DNA of 45,064 nt from Azonexus sp. (GCA_031274715.1 JAISPT010000009.1:1-45064), one strand, 5' to 3'. Positions 9,734 through 19,407 are shown, counted from the first letter of the stretch. Notes: generated by a model from the sequence alone, not told the origin. Translations and numbers: made by a program.

Positions 9734-11260
9734 ATGACAATACTCGATCATTTATTAAAATACGTCAGAACCGGCACCTCGGAGGGTGATCGGCCGTTCC
9801 TTGGTGAAATCTTCATTACGCCAACTCAGTTCACACAACTCTGTGCAATTGAACCGGGTGGCATGCGTGTTCTCGTAGGAAACAAAGGTATCGGAAAGAG
9901 TGCAATCGTCGAATGGATCAATAAGGTGGCTAAGGCAAGGAATTTGCCATGCTTACTGATCCGCCCAGACAACATTTCCTCTAGAGATACACCAACGTCT
10001 CCAGATATCGCCTCTTTAAAAAGGTTCTACTACGAGGTGCTCTTGCGGACAGTGGGAGCGCAGATTGGCTCGCAACTTAAGGGAATGCTGAAAGGGAATG
10101 CCGAGAAACTTCACAACGAGGCGCGCCAGCAAGGACTTGTCGAAGATGACTTTATTCAGAAATCACTTCAACTTATTTCTGCTGTCTCGGTGCCCGCCGC
10201 AAAGATCAACGGCGTTCAGTTAGCAAAGGAATTGGCTGGCACCAACTCACCCCATGCATTGATTAAAGCAATCGACTTACAACTTCTATCATCCGATAGT
10301 GTTTTCTACCTGCTTATTGACGACACCGACCAGTTAGCTGCGCCAGATCAACCAGCCCATTTGAATAGAATTTGGGCTCTTCTGCTAGCTGTAAGAAGGC
10401 TTACCGGCGAATGTAGCGCAGTTAGGGCTATCGTTAGTCTCCGTTCAAGTGTTTGGACTCGACTCACCAGTGAAAACCAAGGGCAAAGGGATCAAACTGA
10501 CCACATACGTGGGCTAGTGATCCCTCTTTTGGCTGACGATAACCTGATGCGAGGCATCATCAATCGACGCTTGGAAAAGGCAGCCAAGGATGCGGGAAAA
10601 ACGCGGGTTGATCCTTACACCGTCTTCTTTAATGGCACTACCATGACATTGCCAACAAGCAATGAAGAGCGACCTTGGGACGTCTTTATATCGAAGTCCG
10701 CTCGTGAGCGCCCTAGGGATGCGATTCAACTGATTAAGAACATGGTGGATGCAGCAAAGCAGGGAAATGAACTATTGATCGGCAGCAAAGAAGCTGGTGT
10801 GGCGATGAAAAAATATTCATCCGAGCGAGTTGACGATGTGGTGAATGAATTTTCCCTGGATTGCAAAAATATTCGTGAGATCATTAATACTTTCGCCGAT
10901 GTTGATTTTGAATCAGATTTTGAGGCGCTCCGGCAGCACTTGTTAACAATACCAAGTATTACCTCAATACAAGTTCGCGGTGTACAGCTTACACAAAACA
11001 TTGATGACGATGCCGTTACGATACTGAGGCTATTGCATGAAGCTGGTTTTCTGAACCCACGTATTGTTGATAACACTATGCCTAAGGGCTTTCGACATAT
11101 CCTTTTTCACGACGACTCCAACTTTGTAAAGCTTGCCAACTGGAATTCCATGCAAGCAGCACAGTGGGAGATTCATCCAGCGTTCCGCACATATTTGATT
11201 GGTGTCAAACAAGCAAAGTTAGCGAGGTGGTTGCCAGAAGCGAAAAGAGGGCAGCTTTAA
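9734..11260 (+). CDS. STAND-like P-loop ATPase (defence candidate)
   Basis: A 508-residue protein with an N-terminal P-loop NTPase module: Walker A GNKGIGKS (49-56) and Walker B FYLLIDDTD (about 191-199). An Arg-bearing segment (AIVSLRSSVWTRL) follows in the position of sensor regions in AAA+/STAND proteins. The C-terminal half (about 370-508) looks like a winged-helix or helical bundle without known motifs. The layout resembles the P-loop ATPases annotated as the Sll1717 family, found in genomic islands. The gene is clearly lower in GC than its neighbours, uses codons they avoid (TTA, ATA, AGA), and is flanked by two core minus-strand genes, so it is probably acquired. There is no partner nuclease or sensor beside it. 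Function unproven. Confidence 0.75.
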   Translation: MTILDHLLKYVRTGTSEGDRPFLGEIFITPTQFTQLCAIEPGGMRVLVGNKGIGKSAIVEWINKVAKARNLPCLLIRPDNISSRDTPTSPDIASLKRFYYEVLLRTVGAQIGSQLKGMLKGNAEKLHNEARQQGLVEDDFIQKSLQLISAVSVPAAKINGVQLAKELAGTNSPHALIKAIDLQLLSSDSVFYLLIDDTDQLAAPDQPAHLNRIWALLLAVRRLTGECSAVRAIVSLRSSVWTRLTSENQGQRDQTDHIRGLVIPLLADDNLMRGIINRRLEKAAKDAGKTRVDPYTVFFNGTTMTLPTSNEERPWDVFISKSARERPRDAIQLIKNMVDAAKQGNELLIGSKEAGVAMKKYSSERVDDVVNEFSLDCKNIREIINTFADVDFESDFEALRQHLLTIPSITSIQVRGVQLTQNIDDDAVTILRLLHEAGFLNPRIVDNTMPKGFRHILFHDDSNFVKLANWNSMQAAQWEIHPAFRTYLIGVKQAKLARWLPEAKRGQL

Positions 11261-11297
11261 TTTCCTTCTCCACCGCACGCCTCCTCGCAATCCAACC

Positions 11298-13784
11298 TCA
11301 GACCCCGCTACGCAGCAAAATCAGTGGCGGCATCGCCAGCAAGCGGCGCACCGCCCACCAGCCGACGGCGATTGCCGCGAGCGCACCGCCCGGCGCGGCC
11401 AGCAGCGGTAGCCACAGGGCCGGCGTCATGTCCAGTTGGAACACCTGGTGGGCGATCACCTGGCCGACCAGCAAGGCCCCACCCGCCGCCAGCAGGCCGG
11501 CGCTGCCGCCGACCACCGCCAGTTCCACCAGTAAAGCAGACGCCAACTGCCGGCGGCGGGCGCCCAGGGCGCGCATCACCGCTAGGTCGTAGCGCCGCTC
11601 ATCGAGCATCGACAGTAGCGCCGAAACCAGCACGATGCCGCCGGCCGCCAGCGTGAACAGGAAGATGAAGCGCACCGCCCCGGCCACCTGCTCCATCACC
11701 GTGCGCAATTGCGCGATGGCGGCGGCGATGTCGATCACCGTCAGGTTCGGGAAACGGTTGACCAGTTCGACACCGAGACCGGCCTCGGTCGCCGGCAGGT
11801 GGAAGCTGGTGATGTAGCTGGCCGGCAGGTCGTCGATGACGCCCGCCGGCGTCAGCACGAAGAAATTGACGCGCATCGAGTCCCAGGCCAGCTTGCGCAG
11901 GCTGGTCACGCGCACCGTGCGCTCGATGCCGGCGACCGAGAACACCAATTCGTCGCCGAGCACGATGCCGAGCGTACGGGCCAGCCCGTCCTCGACCGAG
12001 GCGATGCCCTGCCCAAGCTCCTGCGGCATAAACCAGCGCCCGGCGGTGATCTGGTTGCCGGGCGGCAGCGTATCGCGCCAGGAGAGGTTGAACTCGCGTT
12101 CGATCAGGCGCTGGGCGCGCTCGTCCTCGGGGTAGCTGGCTGCCGTCACCAGCCGGCCTGCAATGCTCAGCAGGCGTCCGCGTACCATCGGCGCCAGTTC
12201 GGCGGTGACACCGGCGGCAGCCAGCGCCCGTGTCACGTCATCGCGCTGTTCGGGCTGGATGTTGATGATGAAGCGGTTCGGTGCATCGGCCGGCAGCGAG
12301 CGGGTCCAGGCGGCGAGCAATTCGCTGCGGGTGACGGTAAGCAGCAGCATGGCCATGATGCCGATGGCCAGCGCGACGATTTGCAGGCTGGCGGCCGGCG
12401 CATGCCGGGCCAGGTTGGCCAGGCCCTGGCGCCAGCCTGGACCGCCGGCACCGCGCAGGCGGGCGATGCCGGCCAGCAGCAGGCGGGCGAGCAGCCAGAA
12501 AGCCGCCAGCGCCCCGGCGAAGCCGGCGAGCGCCCGCCCGCCCAGGCGGGTGTCGCCGGCGACGATGATGATCAGGCTACCGAGCAGCAAGCAACCGAGC
12601 AGATAGCCGCCGAGCAGCGACGGCCGCGGCGCTCCGAGTTCGCGGCGCAGCACGCGCAAGGTCGGCACCCTGGCCAGTTGCAGCAGCGGCGGCAGCGCGA
12701 AGCCGAACAACAGCACCGCCGCCACTGCCGCGCCGTGACCGAGCGGCCGCCAGCCGGGCGCCGGCAGATGTACGGCGAACAGTCCGCTCAACCCGTCTAC
12801 GAGCAGGAAATGCGTGCTGTAGCCGAGCAGGCTGCCGGCCGCCGTGGCCACCAGCGCCAGCCAGAGAAACAGCAGCGCGTGCAGGCGCAGCAGGCGGTTC
12901 TGGGTCATGCCCAAGCAGCGCATCACGGCGCAGGCGTCGAGATGGCGTTGCAGGTAGCGGCGCGTCGCCAGGGCCACGGCGACGGCGGCAAGAATCACCG
13001 TGAGTAGCGTGGCCAGGCCGAGGAAGCGCTCGGCCCGTTCCAGCGCACTGCGGATTTCCGGCCGCGCGTTGCTCGCATCCTCAAGCCGCTCGCCGCGCTC
13101 CAGGCGGGTTTCCAGCCAGGTGCGCAGGCCGTCGACGGTAGCCGCATCGCCGGCCAACAGCAGACGGTAGCGCAGCCGTGAACCGAATTGCACCAGTCCG
13201 CTGGCCGGAATATCGTCGAGATGCATCATCAGACGCGGCGCCAGGTTGAAGAAACCGATGCCGCGGTCCGGTTCCAGCGTCAGGATGGCCGCCACCCGCA
13301 ATGGCGTCCGGCCGACCGTGACGAGGTCGCCGGGCGCCGCCCGCAAGGCCGTGGCCAGGCGCTCGTCGAGCCAGGCGGTGCCCGCTTGCGGCCCGCCGGC
13401 TACCGGTGCACCAGCCTCCCCCAGGCGGCTGGCCACCGACAGCCGACCGCGCAACGGATAACTGGAACTGACCGCCTTGACGTCGGCCAACTGCGCCGCC
13501 CCGGCAAAACTGACCATGCTCGGGAAGACCAGGGTTTCGGCGGTCTCGGCTCCTCGCCGCGCCGCTTCCTGGCGGTAGGCGTCGGGCAGTGGATGGTCGG
13601 CGGTAAGCACTAGGTCGCCGCCCATCAGTTGTTGCGCCTCGCGTTCGAGGGCCAGATGCACGCGGTCGGCAAAGAAGCCGACCGCGGTGACCGCCGCCAC
13701 GGCGACGCAGAGCGCGGCAAACAGCAGGCGCAGTTCGCCCGAGCGCAGCTCCCGTCCGAGCAGCCGCCAGGCCAGTGCGATCAC
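11298..13784 (-). CDS. FtsX-like ABC transporter permease (YbbP-type)
   Basis: An 828-residue inner-membrane permease of the MacB/FtsX superfamily, the type-VII ABC group that moves or extracts lipids and lipoproteins, or transmits force, rather than classical import. The GTG start at 13784 gives VIALAWRLLGRELRSGELR and overlaps the preceding stop by four bases (GTGA); longer ATG starts would run into the upstream gene. The protein has the large double-permease plan: TM1 near residue 20, a periplasmic MacB-like domain, TM2-4, a second TM set, a second periplasmic domain and three C-terminal TMs with the conserved ALGARRRQLASALLVE segment. The cognate ATPase (YbbA-like) is not in the window. 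Confidence 0.88.
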   Translation of the reverse strand: MIALAWRLLGRELRSGELRLLFAALCVAVAAVTAVGFFADRVHLALEREAQQLMGGDLVLTADHPLPDAYRQEAARRGAETAETLVFPSMVSFAGAAQLADVKAVSSSYPLRGRLSVASRLGEAGAPVAGGPQAGTAWLDERLATALRAAPGDLVTVGRTPLRVAAILTLEPDRGIGFFNLAPRLMMHLDDIPASGLVQFGSRLRYRLLLAGDAATVDGLRTWLETRLERGERLEDASNARPEIRSALERAERFLGLATLLTVILAAVAVALATRRYLQRHLDACAVMRCLGMTQNRLLRLHALLFLWLALVATAAGSLLGYSTHFLLVDGLSGLFAVHLPAPGWRPLGHGAAVAAVLLFGFALPPLLQLARVPTLRVLRRELGAPRPSLLGGYLLGCLLLGSLIIIVAGDTRLGGRALAGFAGALAAFWLLARLLLAGIARLRGAGGPGWRQGLANLARHAPAASLQIVALAIGIMAMLLLTVTRSELLAAWTRSLPADAPNRFIINIQPEQRDDVTRALAAAGVTAELAPMVRGRLLSIAGRLVTAASYPEDERAQRLIEREFNLSWRDTLPPGNQITAGRWFMPQELGQGIASVEDGLARTLGIVLGDELVFSVAGIERTVRVTSLRKLAWDSMRVNFFVLTPAGVIDDLPASYITSFHLPATEAGLGVELVNRFPNLTVIDIAAAIAQLRTVMEQVAGAVRFIFLFTLAAGGIVLVSALLSMLDERRYDLAVMRALGARRRQLASALLVELAVVGGSAGLLAAGGALLVGQVIAHQVFQLDMTPALWLPLLAAPGGALAAIAVGWWAVRRLLAMPPLILLRSGV

Positions 13785-15868
13785 GCGTGTTCTCCCCAGC
13801 GGCTGCGAAATTCCGCCGGCGCCATCGCCGCCCCGTGCAGGTCTCCCTGCAGTTGCTGGCAACCGAGAGTAGCCAGAAAATCGGCCTGCTCGGGCGTCTC
13901 GACGCCCTCGGCGACGACTTCGAAACCGAGACTGGCAGCCAGTTGCATGACGGTGCGTATGATCGCCTCGTCGCCGCCGTTGTGGCCGATGCCAGTGATG
14001 AAAGAGCGATCGATTTTGAGTTGCTGTACCGGCAGTTGCCGCAGGTAGTTGAGCGAGGAATAGCCGGTGCCGAAATCATCGAGCGCCAAGCTGACGCCCA
14101 AGGCACGCAGGCGCTGCAGCTCGCCGCGAGGATTCCCGATCCCCATCAGCACCGATTCGGTCAATTCCAGTTTGAGCCGGGCCGGATTCATGCCGGTTTC
14201 CTTGAGGATGGCGCGCAGCGTATCGGCAAATTCCGGACGCTCAAGTTGGCGCACCGAGACATTGACCGACACCATCGGCAGCGCGAAGCCGCTCTCGTCC
14301 CAGCGCCGGACCTGGCAACAGGTTTCCCGCAGCACCCAGGCGCCAAGCGGGACGATGACGCCCGAGTCCTCGGCCAGCGGAATGAAGAGATTGGGCAGCA
14401 CCAGCCCAAGCTCTGCGCTACGCCAGCGGAGCAGCGCCTCGGCGCCGACCAGGCGACCGCTGGCCGTATCCACTTGGGGCTGGAGATAAACAATGAATTC
14501 TTGCCGGTCGAGCGCCCTGCGCAACAGGTTTTCGACGCGAATACGCTCTTGCGCGTCGCGCGTCATCTCCGGTGCATAAAAACAGAATTCACCGCGACCG
14601 ATGGCCTTGGCCCGGTACATCGCCGTATCAGCATTGCGCATCAGTTCGACCACGGTCGCCCCGTCGCCCGGGAACATACTGATGCCGACCGAGGCCGACA
14701 GGAACAGTTCGTGATCACCGAGGCGGAAGGGCTGGGCGAAGGTATCGACGATTTCGCCGGCGACGATGGCCACTTCGTCCTCGTTACGCACCTGCTCCAT
14801 CAGGCAGATGAACTCATCACCGCCGAGGCGGGCAAGCATATCGACCAAGTGCAACTGCTCGGTCAGCCGGGCGGTGACAGAAATCAGCAGTTCATCGCCG
14901 ACGCCGTGGCCGAGCGAGTCGTTAACTTGCTTGAACTGGTCGAGGTCGATGAACAGCACCGCCAGTTGCTGCTGGCCGTCACCCGTTTCACTCAGGCGCG
15001 CACCGAGGCGCTCGATGAAGTAGCGGCGATTGGCCAGGCCGGTCAGCGGATCGTGGCAGGCCAGGTAATTGAGCTTGCTCTCGGCCTGGCGGCGCTCGCC
15101 GATCTCGTCCTGCAACTGGAGGTTGGTCCGCTTCAGTTCCTCGGTACGCGCCTCGACCTGCAACTCCAGGGTATCGCGCACCGCCTTCAGGTTTTTTTCC
15201 TGTTCGGTCAGGACGCCCTGGGCGCGCCGCACCACCAGATACTGCATCAAGAACAGCACGGCAAAGACGGCGAAGACACCGGCCGTCACCCAGCGCTCAC
15301 TACGCTGCAACTGCTGCATAAACGGCGTCACGTCCTGGTACAACTCGAATACACCTTCGACGGCGCCTTGCCGGTCGACGACCGGAACATGGCTGATCAG
15401 CGCATGCGGCTTCGCCGGCTCGCCAGCGAAGGTGACGACAGGAACATAGCGCTGCAATTTGCTGCCGATGGTCCCGGCCAGCGCCGCGCGAAAATCCGGG
15501 CCGCTCGACCCGGTTTCACCGATCTGCGCCGGATCGGTGGCGAACACAACGACGCCGAGACGGTTATAGAGGCGTAACTGGACCAGCGCCGTATTGCGCG
15601 TCAGGACGGCGAGCCGTTCGCGCAGCGCGGCGACTTCGGCCGACTGGCGCAGGGACTCGGCATCGCGGCCGAGCGAAGCGACCAGCAACTGCTCCAGCGG
15701 CTGCCGCAGCGCCTCCTCGAAGAGATGAGCCATGGCCACGTTGCGGCTTTCGGCCAAGCTGCCGATCTGCTGTTGCGACAGTTGCCGGTAGAGCGGGCCG
15801 AACACGCCGGCGGCCAAGACGATCAGAATGAAACTGACCGTCGAGAAATAGCGGGATAGATTGAACAT
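13781..15868 (-). CDS. Membrane GGDEF-EAL protein (c-di-GMP turnover)
   Basis: Both halves of c-di-GMP metabolism in one 695-residue inner-membrane protein. The start is the ATG giving MFNLSRYFSTVSF. TM1 (about 8-26) and TM2 (about 205-225) bracket a periplasmic sensor domain, followed by a coiled coil. The GGDEF domain has an intact ARLGGDEF, but the inhibitory RxxD site is HLVD, so product inhibition is probably lost. The EAL domain keeps EALLRW, NVSV, ELTES, DDFGTGYSSL, KIDRSF and AEGVET, so phosphodiesterase activity is expected; the last motif is QGDLHGAAMAP instead of the usual QGYxFxxP. Its stop overlaps the FtsX-like permease gene by four bases, implying coupled translation. Confidence 0.93.
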   Translation of the reverse strand: MFNLSRYFSTVSFILIVLAAGVFGPLYRQLSQQQIGSLAESRNVAMAHLFEEALRQPLEQLLVASLGRDAESLRQSAEVAALRERLAVLTRNTALVQLRLYNRLGVVVFATDPAQIGETGSSGPDFRAALAGTIGSKLQRYVPVVTFAGEPAKPHALISHVPVVDRQGAVEGVFELYQDVTPFMQQLQRSERWVTAGVFAVFAVLFLMQYLVVRRAQGVLTEQEKNLKAVRDTLELQVEARTEELKRTNLQLQDEIGERRQAESKLNYLACHDPLTGLANRRYFIERLGARLSETGDGQQQLAVLFIDLDQFKQVNDSLGHGVGDELLISVTARLTEQLHLVDMLARLGGDEFICLMEQVRNEDEVAIVAGEIVDTFAQPFRLGDHELFLSASVGISMFPGDGATVVELMRNADTAMYRAKAIGRGEFCFYAPEMTRDAQERIRVENLLRRALDRQEFIVYLQPQVDTASGRLVGAEALLRWRSAELGLVLPNLFIPLAEDSGVIVPLGAWVLRETCCQVRRWDESGFALPMVSVNVSVRQLERPEFADTLRAILKETGMNPARLKLELTESVLMGIGNPRGELQRLRALGVSLALDDFGTGYSSLNYLRQLPVQQLKIDRSFITGIGHNGGDEAIIRTVMQLAASLGFEVVAEGVETPEQADFLATLGCQQLQGDLHGAAMAPAEFRSRWGEHA

Positions 15869-15881
15869 GGATTCGGTTGGT

Positions 15882-16048
15882 CTAAGGAATCTCTGAATAA
15901 TTCCCGTGAGTTGGCGCGCCCGGATTTGGGATGGGAGGCAAGGCACAAAGCACAACGATAGCGGGTGGTATCACGAGTATTTGCCACGCCGCAGACTGCC
16001 CAAAGCCGGGATGCGACAACCGCCAGCGGTTGTTCAGAGGATCATTGG
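15882..16048. repeat. Possible small inverted-repeat element
   Basis: The 180-bp gap between radA and the GGDEF-EAL gene is bracketed by imperfect inverted repeats (CTAAGGAATCTCTGAA at 15882-15897, TTCAGAGGATCATTGG at 16033-16048; 12 of 16 complementary, with CTCTGAA perfect). No coding capacity is visible. The size and ends fit a MITE-like element, but I see no second copy in the window. Confidence 0.4.
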
Positions 16049-16054
16049 GCGAGC

Positions 16055-17413
16055 TTAGTCCAACTCGCGCAGCCGCGCCACCGCCTCCTCGACCCGGCGC
16101 ACGGCGATCACGTTCATGCCGGGAATGGCCTGCTTCGGCCGGTTGGCCTCGGGAATCAGGGCCTGCGTGAAGCCGAGCTTGGCCGCCTCGCGCAACCGCT
16201 CCTGGCCGCGCGGTGCCGGGCGGATCTCGCCGGCCAGGCCGACTTCGCCGAACACGACCAGCTTGGCCGGCAGTGCCCGGTTCTTCAGCGACGAGGCGAT
16301 GGCGATCAGCACCGCCAAGTCAGCCGCCGGCTCGGCGATCTTGACGCCGCCGACGGCGTTGACGAAGACGTCCTGGTCGAAGCAAGCGATGCCGGCATGG
16401 CGGTGCAGCACCGCCAGCAACATAGCCAAGCGCTGCGCCTCAAGGCCCACGGTCAAGCGCCGCGGATTGCCGTGGGCACCGTCGACCAGCGCCTGAATCT
16501 CGACCAGTAGCGGCCGCGTCCCCTCCTGCGTCACCATCACGCAGGAGCCGGGCACCTCCTGGCCGTGCTGCGACAGGAACAGCGCCGACGGATTGCTAAC
16601 GCCCTTCAGCCCGCTCTCGGTCATGGCGAAAACGCCCAGTTCGTTGACCGCGCCGAAGCGGTTCTTGACTGCCCGCACCAGGCGGAAGCTGGAATGCGTG
16701 TCGCCTTCGAAATAGAGCACGGTATCGACAATGTGCTCAAGCACGCGCGGCCCGGCCAGCGCCCCTTCCTTGGTCACGTGGCCAACCAGGATGATGGTAA
16801 TGCCGGTCTGTTTGGCCAGCCGAGTCAGTTGCGCCGAGCACTCGCGGACCTGAGCCACCGAGCCGGGCGCGCTGGAAAGCTCGTCCGACCACAGCGTCTG
16901 GATCGAGTCGATGACCGCCACTTCGGGCCGCTCAGCCTGCAACACGGCAAGGATGCGCTCCAGATTGATCTCGGCCAGCAACGGCAGTTGCCGAGTGTCG
17001 AGTCCGAGCCGGCGGGCGCGCAACGCGACCTGCTCGGCGGACTCCTCACCGCTGACGTAGAGCACTTTGTGCCGCGCCGACAACTGCGCCAGTGCCTGCA
17101 ATAGCAGGGTGCTCTTGCCAATGCCGGGGTCGCCGCCAATCAGCACGACGCCGCCAGCGACCAAGCCACCGCCGAGTGCACGGTCGAATTCGCCGATGCC
17201 GGTGGCGACACGGTCGATCTCGCGCGCCTCGATGTCGGCTAGCGTCTGCAGCCTGGCGCCTGGCACCAACGACTCGAAGCGATGGCCCGACGCCCTCTCG
17301 GCAACGCCTTCAACCAGCGTGTTCCACGCCCCGCAACCAGGGCACTGGCCCTGCCACTTTGGGCTGGTGGCGCCGCATTCGCCGCAACTGTAGAGCGATC
17401 GAGCCTTGGCCAT
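16055..17413 (-). CDS. radA: DNA repair protein RadA
   Basis: RecA-like ATPase that drives branch migration during recombinational repair. The 452 residues show the full plan: N-terminal C4 zinc finger (CGECG ... CPGCG), RecA core with Walker A GGDPGIGKST and Walker B-type VAVIDSIQTLW, the RadA-specific KNRFG motif, and a C-terminal Lon-protease-like domain ending GEVGLAGEIRP...RRVEEAVARL. The ATG at 17413 follows directly on the alr stop (TGA then ATG with no gap), so it is the third gene of a LysR-alr-radA unit. Confidence 0.97.
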   Translation of the reverse strand: MAKARSLYSCGECGATSPKWQGQCPGCGAWNTLVEGVAERASGHRFESLVPGARLQTLADIEAREIDRVATGIGEFDRALGGGLVAGGVVLIGGDPGIGKSTLLLQALAQLSARHKVLYVSGEESAEQVALRARRLGLDTRQLPLLAEINLERILAVLQAERPEVAVIDSIQTLWSDELSSAPGSVAQVRECSAQLTRLAKQTGITIILVGHVTKEGALAGPRVLEHIVDTVLYFEGDTHSSFRLVRAVKNRFGAVNELGVFAMTESGLKGVSNPSALFLSQHGQEVPGSCVMVTQEGTRPLLVEIQALVDGAHGNPRRLTVGLEAQRLAMLLAVLHRHAGIACFDQDVFVNAVGGVKIAEPAADLAVLIAIASSLKNRALPAKLVVFGEVGLAGEIRPAPRGQERLREAAKLGFTQALIPEANRPKQAIPGMNVIAVRRVEEAVARLRELD

Positions 17414-18508
17414 TCAGGACTCCCCGAGCACGACCGGCACGCGCGGCGCCACGGCACAGAACAATTCGTAGGCAATAGTGCCGGCCGCCGCCGCCACCTC
17501 GTCGACCGGGACGCTACCGCCCTCGCCTTCGCCCCACAGCGTCACCGGTGCACCGAGGCCGGCTGCCGGAATATCGCTGAGATCGCAGGCCAGCATGTCC
17601 ATCGATACCCGACCGACGGTAACGGTACGCCGGCCGGCCACGGCCAGCGGCGTACCGCTCGGGGCATGGCGGGGATAACCATCGGCATAACCGCAGGCGA
17701 CGACGCCGATACGCATCCGCCGCGGTGCGGTGAAAGTGCCGCCGTAACCAACGCGCTCGCCAGCCTCGATTTCCTGCACGGCGATAACCCGGCTGGCAAG
17801 CGTCATCACCGGGCGTAAGCCCAGCGCCGCCGCACTCTGGTCGGCGAACGGACTGGCACCATAGAGCATGATGCCCGGCCGCGCCCAATTGCCATGCGCT
17901 GCCGGGTGGCGCAGGATGGCCGCCGAATTGGCCAGGCTAAGCGGTCCTCGCCAGTCGCCGGCCAGGGCGCGGAAACGCTCCATCTGCCAAGCGATGCCGC
18001 GCTCGCCATCGGCTTCGGCGAAATGCGTCATCAGCGTGACCTCGGCCTGCGGCAGCCGGCGCAGCAATTCCATCGCCCGTGGCAGCGTCGCGGCGGTAAA
18101 GCCGAGACGGTTCATGCCGGTATTGAGCTTGAGATACAGCGCCAGCGGCTGGTCGGGGCGACTGCCGGCAATCAGCCATTCGAGCTGTTCGGCGCAATGG
18201 ACCACCGTCGTCAGCCGATGCTCGACCACCGCCGCCACGTCGGCGGCGGAAAAAATGCCTTCGAGCAGCAGGATCGGCTGGGTCACGCCGGCCTCGCGCA
18301 AAGCCACGGCATTCTCACATTCGAGCAGGGCGAAACCATCAGCCTCGCCGCGCAGGGCATTGACGGCACGCCACTGACCGTGGCCATAGGCATTGGCTTT
18401 GACCACGGCCCAAACCCGCGTACCCGGCGCCCGTTGCTTGGCCAGCCGGTAGTTGGCGCGGATGGCGGCCGGCGCGATGTGGACCCGGATCGGACGGGAA
18501 GACATCAT
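17414..18508 (-). CDS. alr: Alanine racemase
   Basis: PLP enzyme making D-alanine for peptidoglycan. 364 residues from the ATG at 18508 (second ATG at 18505 equally possible). The Schiff-base lysine is K37 in WAVVKANAYGHG; the second catalytic Tyr lies in ERVGYGGTFTA, and RVSMDMLACDLSD is the conserved C-terminal-domain segment. The start overlaps the stop of the LysR gene (ATGA) and the stop abuts the radA start, so it is the middle of a tightly packed unit. The open frame extends further upstream on paper, but that part overlaps the LysR gene and is not coding. Confidence 0.96.
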   Translation of the reverse strand: MMSSRPIRVHIAPAAIRANYRLAKQRAPGTRVWAVVKANAYGHGQWRAVNALRGEADGFALLECENAVALREAGVTQPILLLEGIFSAADVAAVVEHRLTTVVHCAEQLEWLIAGSRPDQPLALYLKLNTGMNRLGFTAATLPRAMELLRRLPQAEVTLMTHFAEADGERGIAWQMERFRALAGDWRGPLSLANSAAILRHPAAHGNWARPGIMLYGASPFADQSAAALGLRPVMTLASRVIAVQEIEAGERVGYGGTFTAPRRMRIGVVACGYADGYPRHAPSGTPLAVAGRRTVTVGRVSMDMLACDLSDIPAAGLGAPVTLWGEGEGGSVPVDEVAAAAGTIAYELFCAVAPRVPVVLGES

Positions 18509-19407
18509 GCGGCAAATTCCTTCAGCCTGCTGGCGGCAAACTCGACGAAAGTCATCGCCAGACGCGACTGGAAACGGTCCTGCGGATAAATCAAATACAG
18601 GCTGTGTTTGAGTGGCGGCTGCAGGGCGATGGCGACCAGTTCGCCGAGACGCAGCTCCTTGTCCACCACCGTCCGCGGCACGATGGCGAAGCCCAGCCCG
18701 GTGGCGACCACGCCTTTCAGCGCCTCCGTACTGCCCAATTCCATCTGCGTCTTCAGCAAGTGCGGCTCGACCTGGTGAGCGCTGAAATAAGCCTCGACGA
18801 CGGCGCGCGTGCCCGAACCCGGCTCGCGCGAGATGAATTCGTAATCGGCCAGAAGCTTCGGCGTTACCGACGCCATCCCGGCCAACGGATAATCCGGCGC
18901 GCAAATGACGACCAACTCCTCCTCGCGGCAACTCCGGCTGGCCAGGCCGGAAAGCTTGGCCGGCATACCGATCAGGCCGATATCGAGCATGTGTTCGGCA
19001 ACCCGGCTCTCGATGCTTTCCGAGTTAGCAACGCTCAAACGGGCACGGACCTGCGGATAGAGCGCATTGAATTCACCAAGCACGCGCGGCAGCATGAATT
19101 CGGCAATCGAGGAACTGGCACCGACCAGCAACGGCCCGCGCATTTCACCGGTCATCTCGCCGAGGCGGGTTTCCAACTCGTCCGACAACGCCAGGATGCG
19201 CCCGGCGTAGGACAGCATCAACTCGCCGGCCGGTGTCAGCGAAATACCACCGTGCCGACGCTCGAACAGGCGTGTGCCGTACTGCACCTCCAGTTGCTTG
19301 ATCTGGAAAGTCACCGCTGGCTGCGTCATGAACAACGCGTCGGCCGCGCGGGTAAAGCTCAAGTGTTTGGCTACGGCATGAAAGACCTGCAAGCGCCGGT
19401 CAGCCAT
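18505..19407 (-). CDS. LysR-family transcriptional regulator
   Basis: A 300-residue LTTR: N-terminal winged helix-turn-helix (LSFTRAADALFMTQPAVTFQIKQLE region, residues 15-40), a linker helix, and a two-lobed effector domain (about 90-290; GLGFAIVPRTVV is in the second lobe). The overall sequence resembles the CysB/CbbR-like subgroup that often controls sulfur or carbon genes, but the effector cannot be named. It is the first gene of a LysR-alr-radA unit by overlap; lplT is divergent 540 bases away, so it may control that promoter. Confidence 0.92.
   Translation of the reverse strand: MADRRLQVFHAVAKHLSFTRAADALFMTQPAVTFQIKQLEVQYGTRLFERRHGGISLTPAGELMLSYAGRILALSDELETRLGEMTGEMRGPLLVGASSSIAEFMLPRVLGEFNALYPQVRARLSVANSESIESRVAEHMLDIGLIGMPAKLSGLASRSCREEELVVICAPDYPLAGMASVTPKLLADYEFISREPGSGTRAVVEAYFSAHQVEPHLLKTQMELGSTEALKGVVATGLGFAIVPRTVVDKELRLGELVAIALQPPLKHSLYLIYPQDRFQSRLAMTFVEFAASRLKEFAA

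Noticed and set aside
11709..13007. 432-residue frame antisense to the FtsX-like gene, full of Gln and Arg
   Set aside because: Low-complexity composition typical of a complementary frame in GC-rich DNA.
13775..15577. 600-residue open frame antisense to the GGDEF-EAL gene
   Set aside because: Long only because of high GC on the coding strand; no Shine-Dalgarno or recognisable sequence.
17414..18931. 505-codon frame containing alr, possible fusion with an upstream domain
   Set aside because: The first ~140 codons overlap the LysR gene in another frame and are Arg/Gly-rich shadow sequence; alr starts at 18508.
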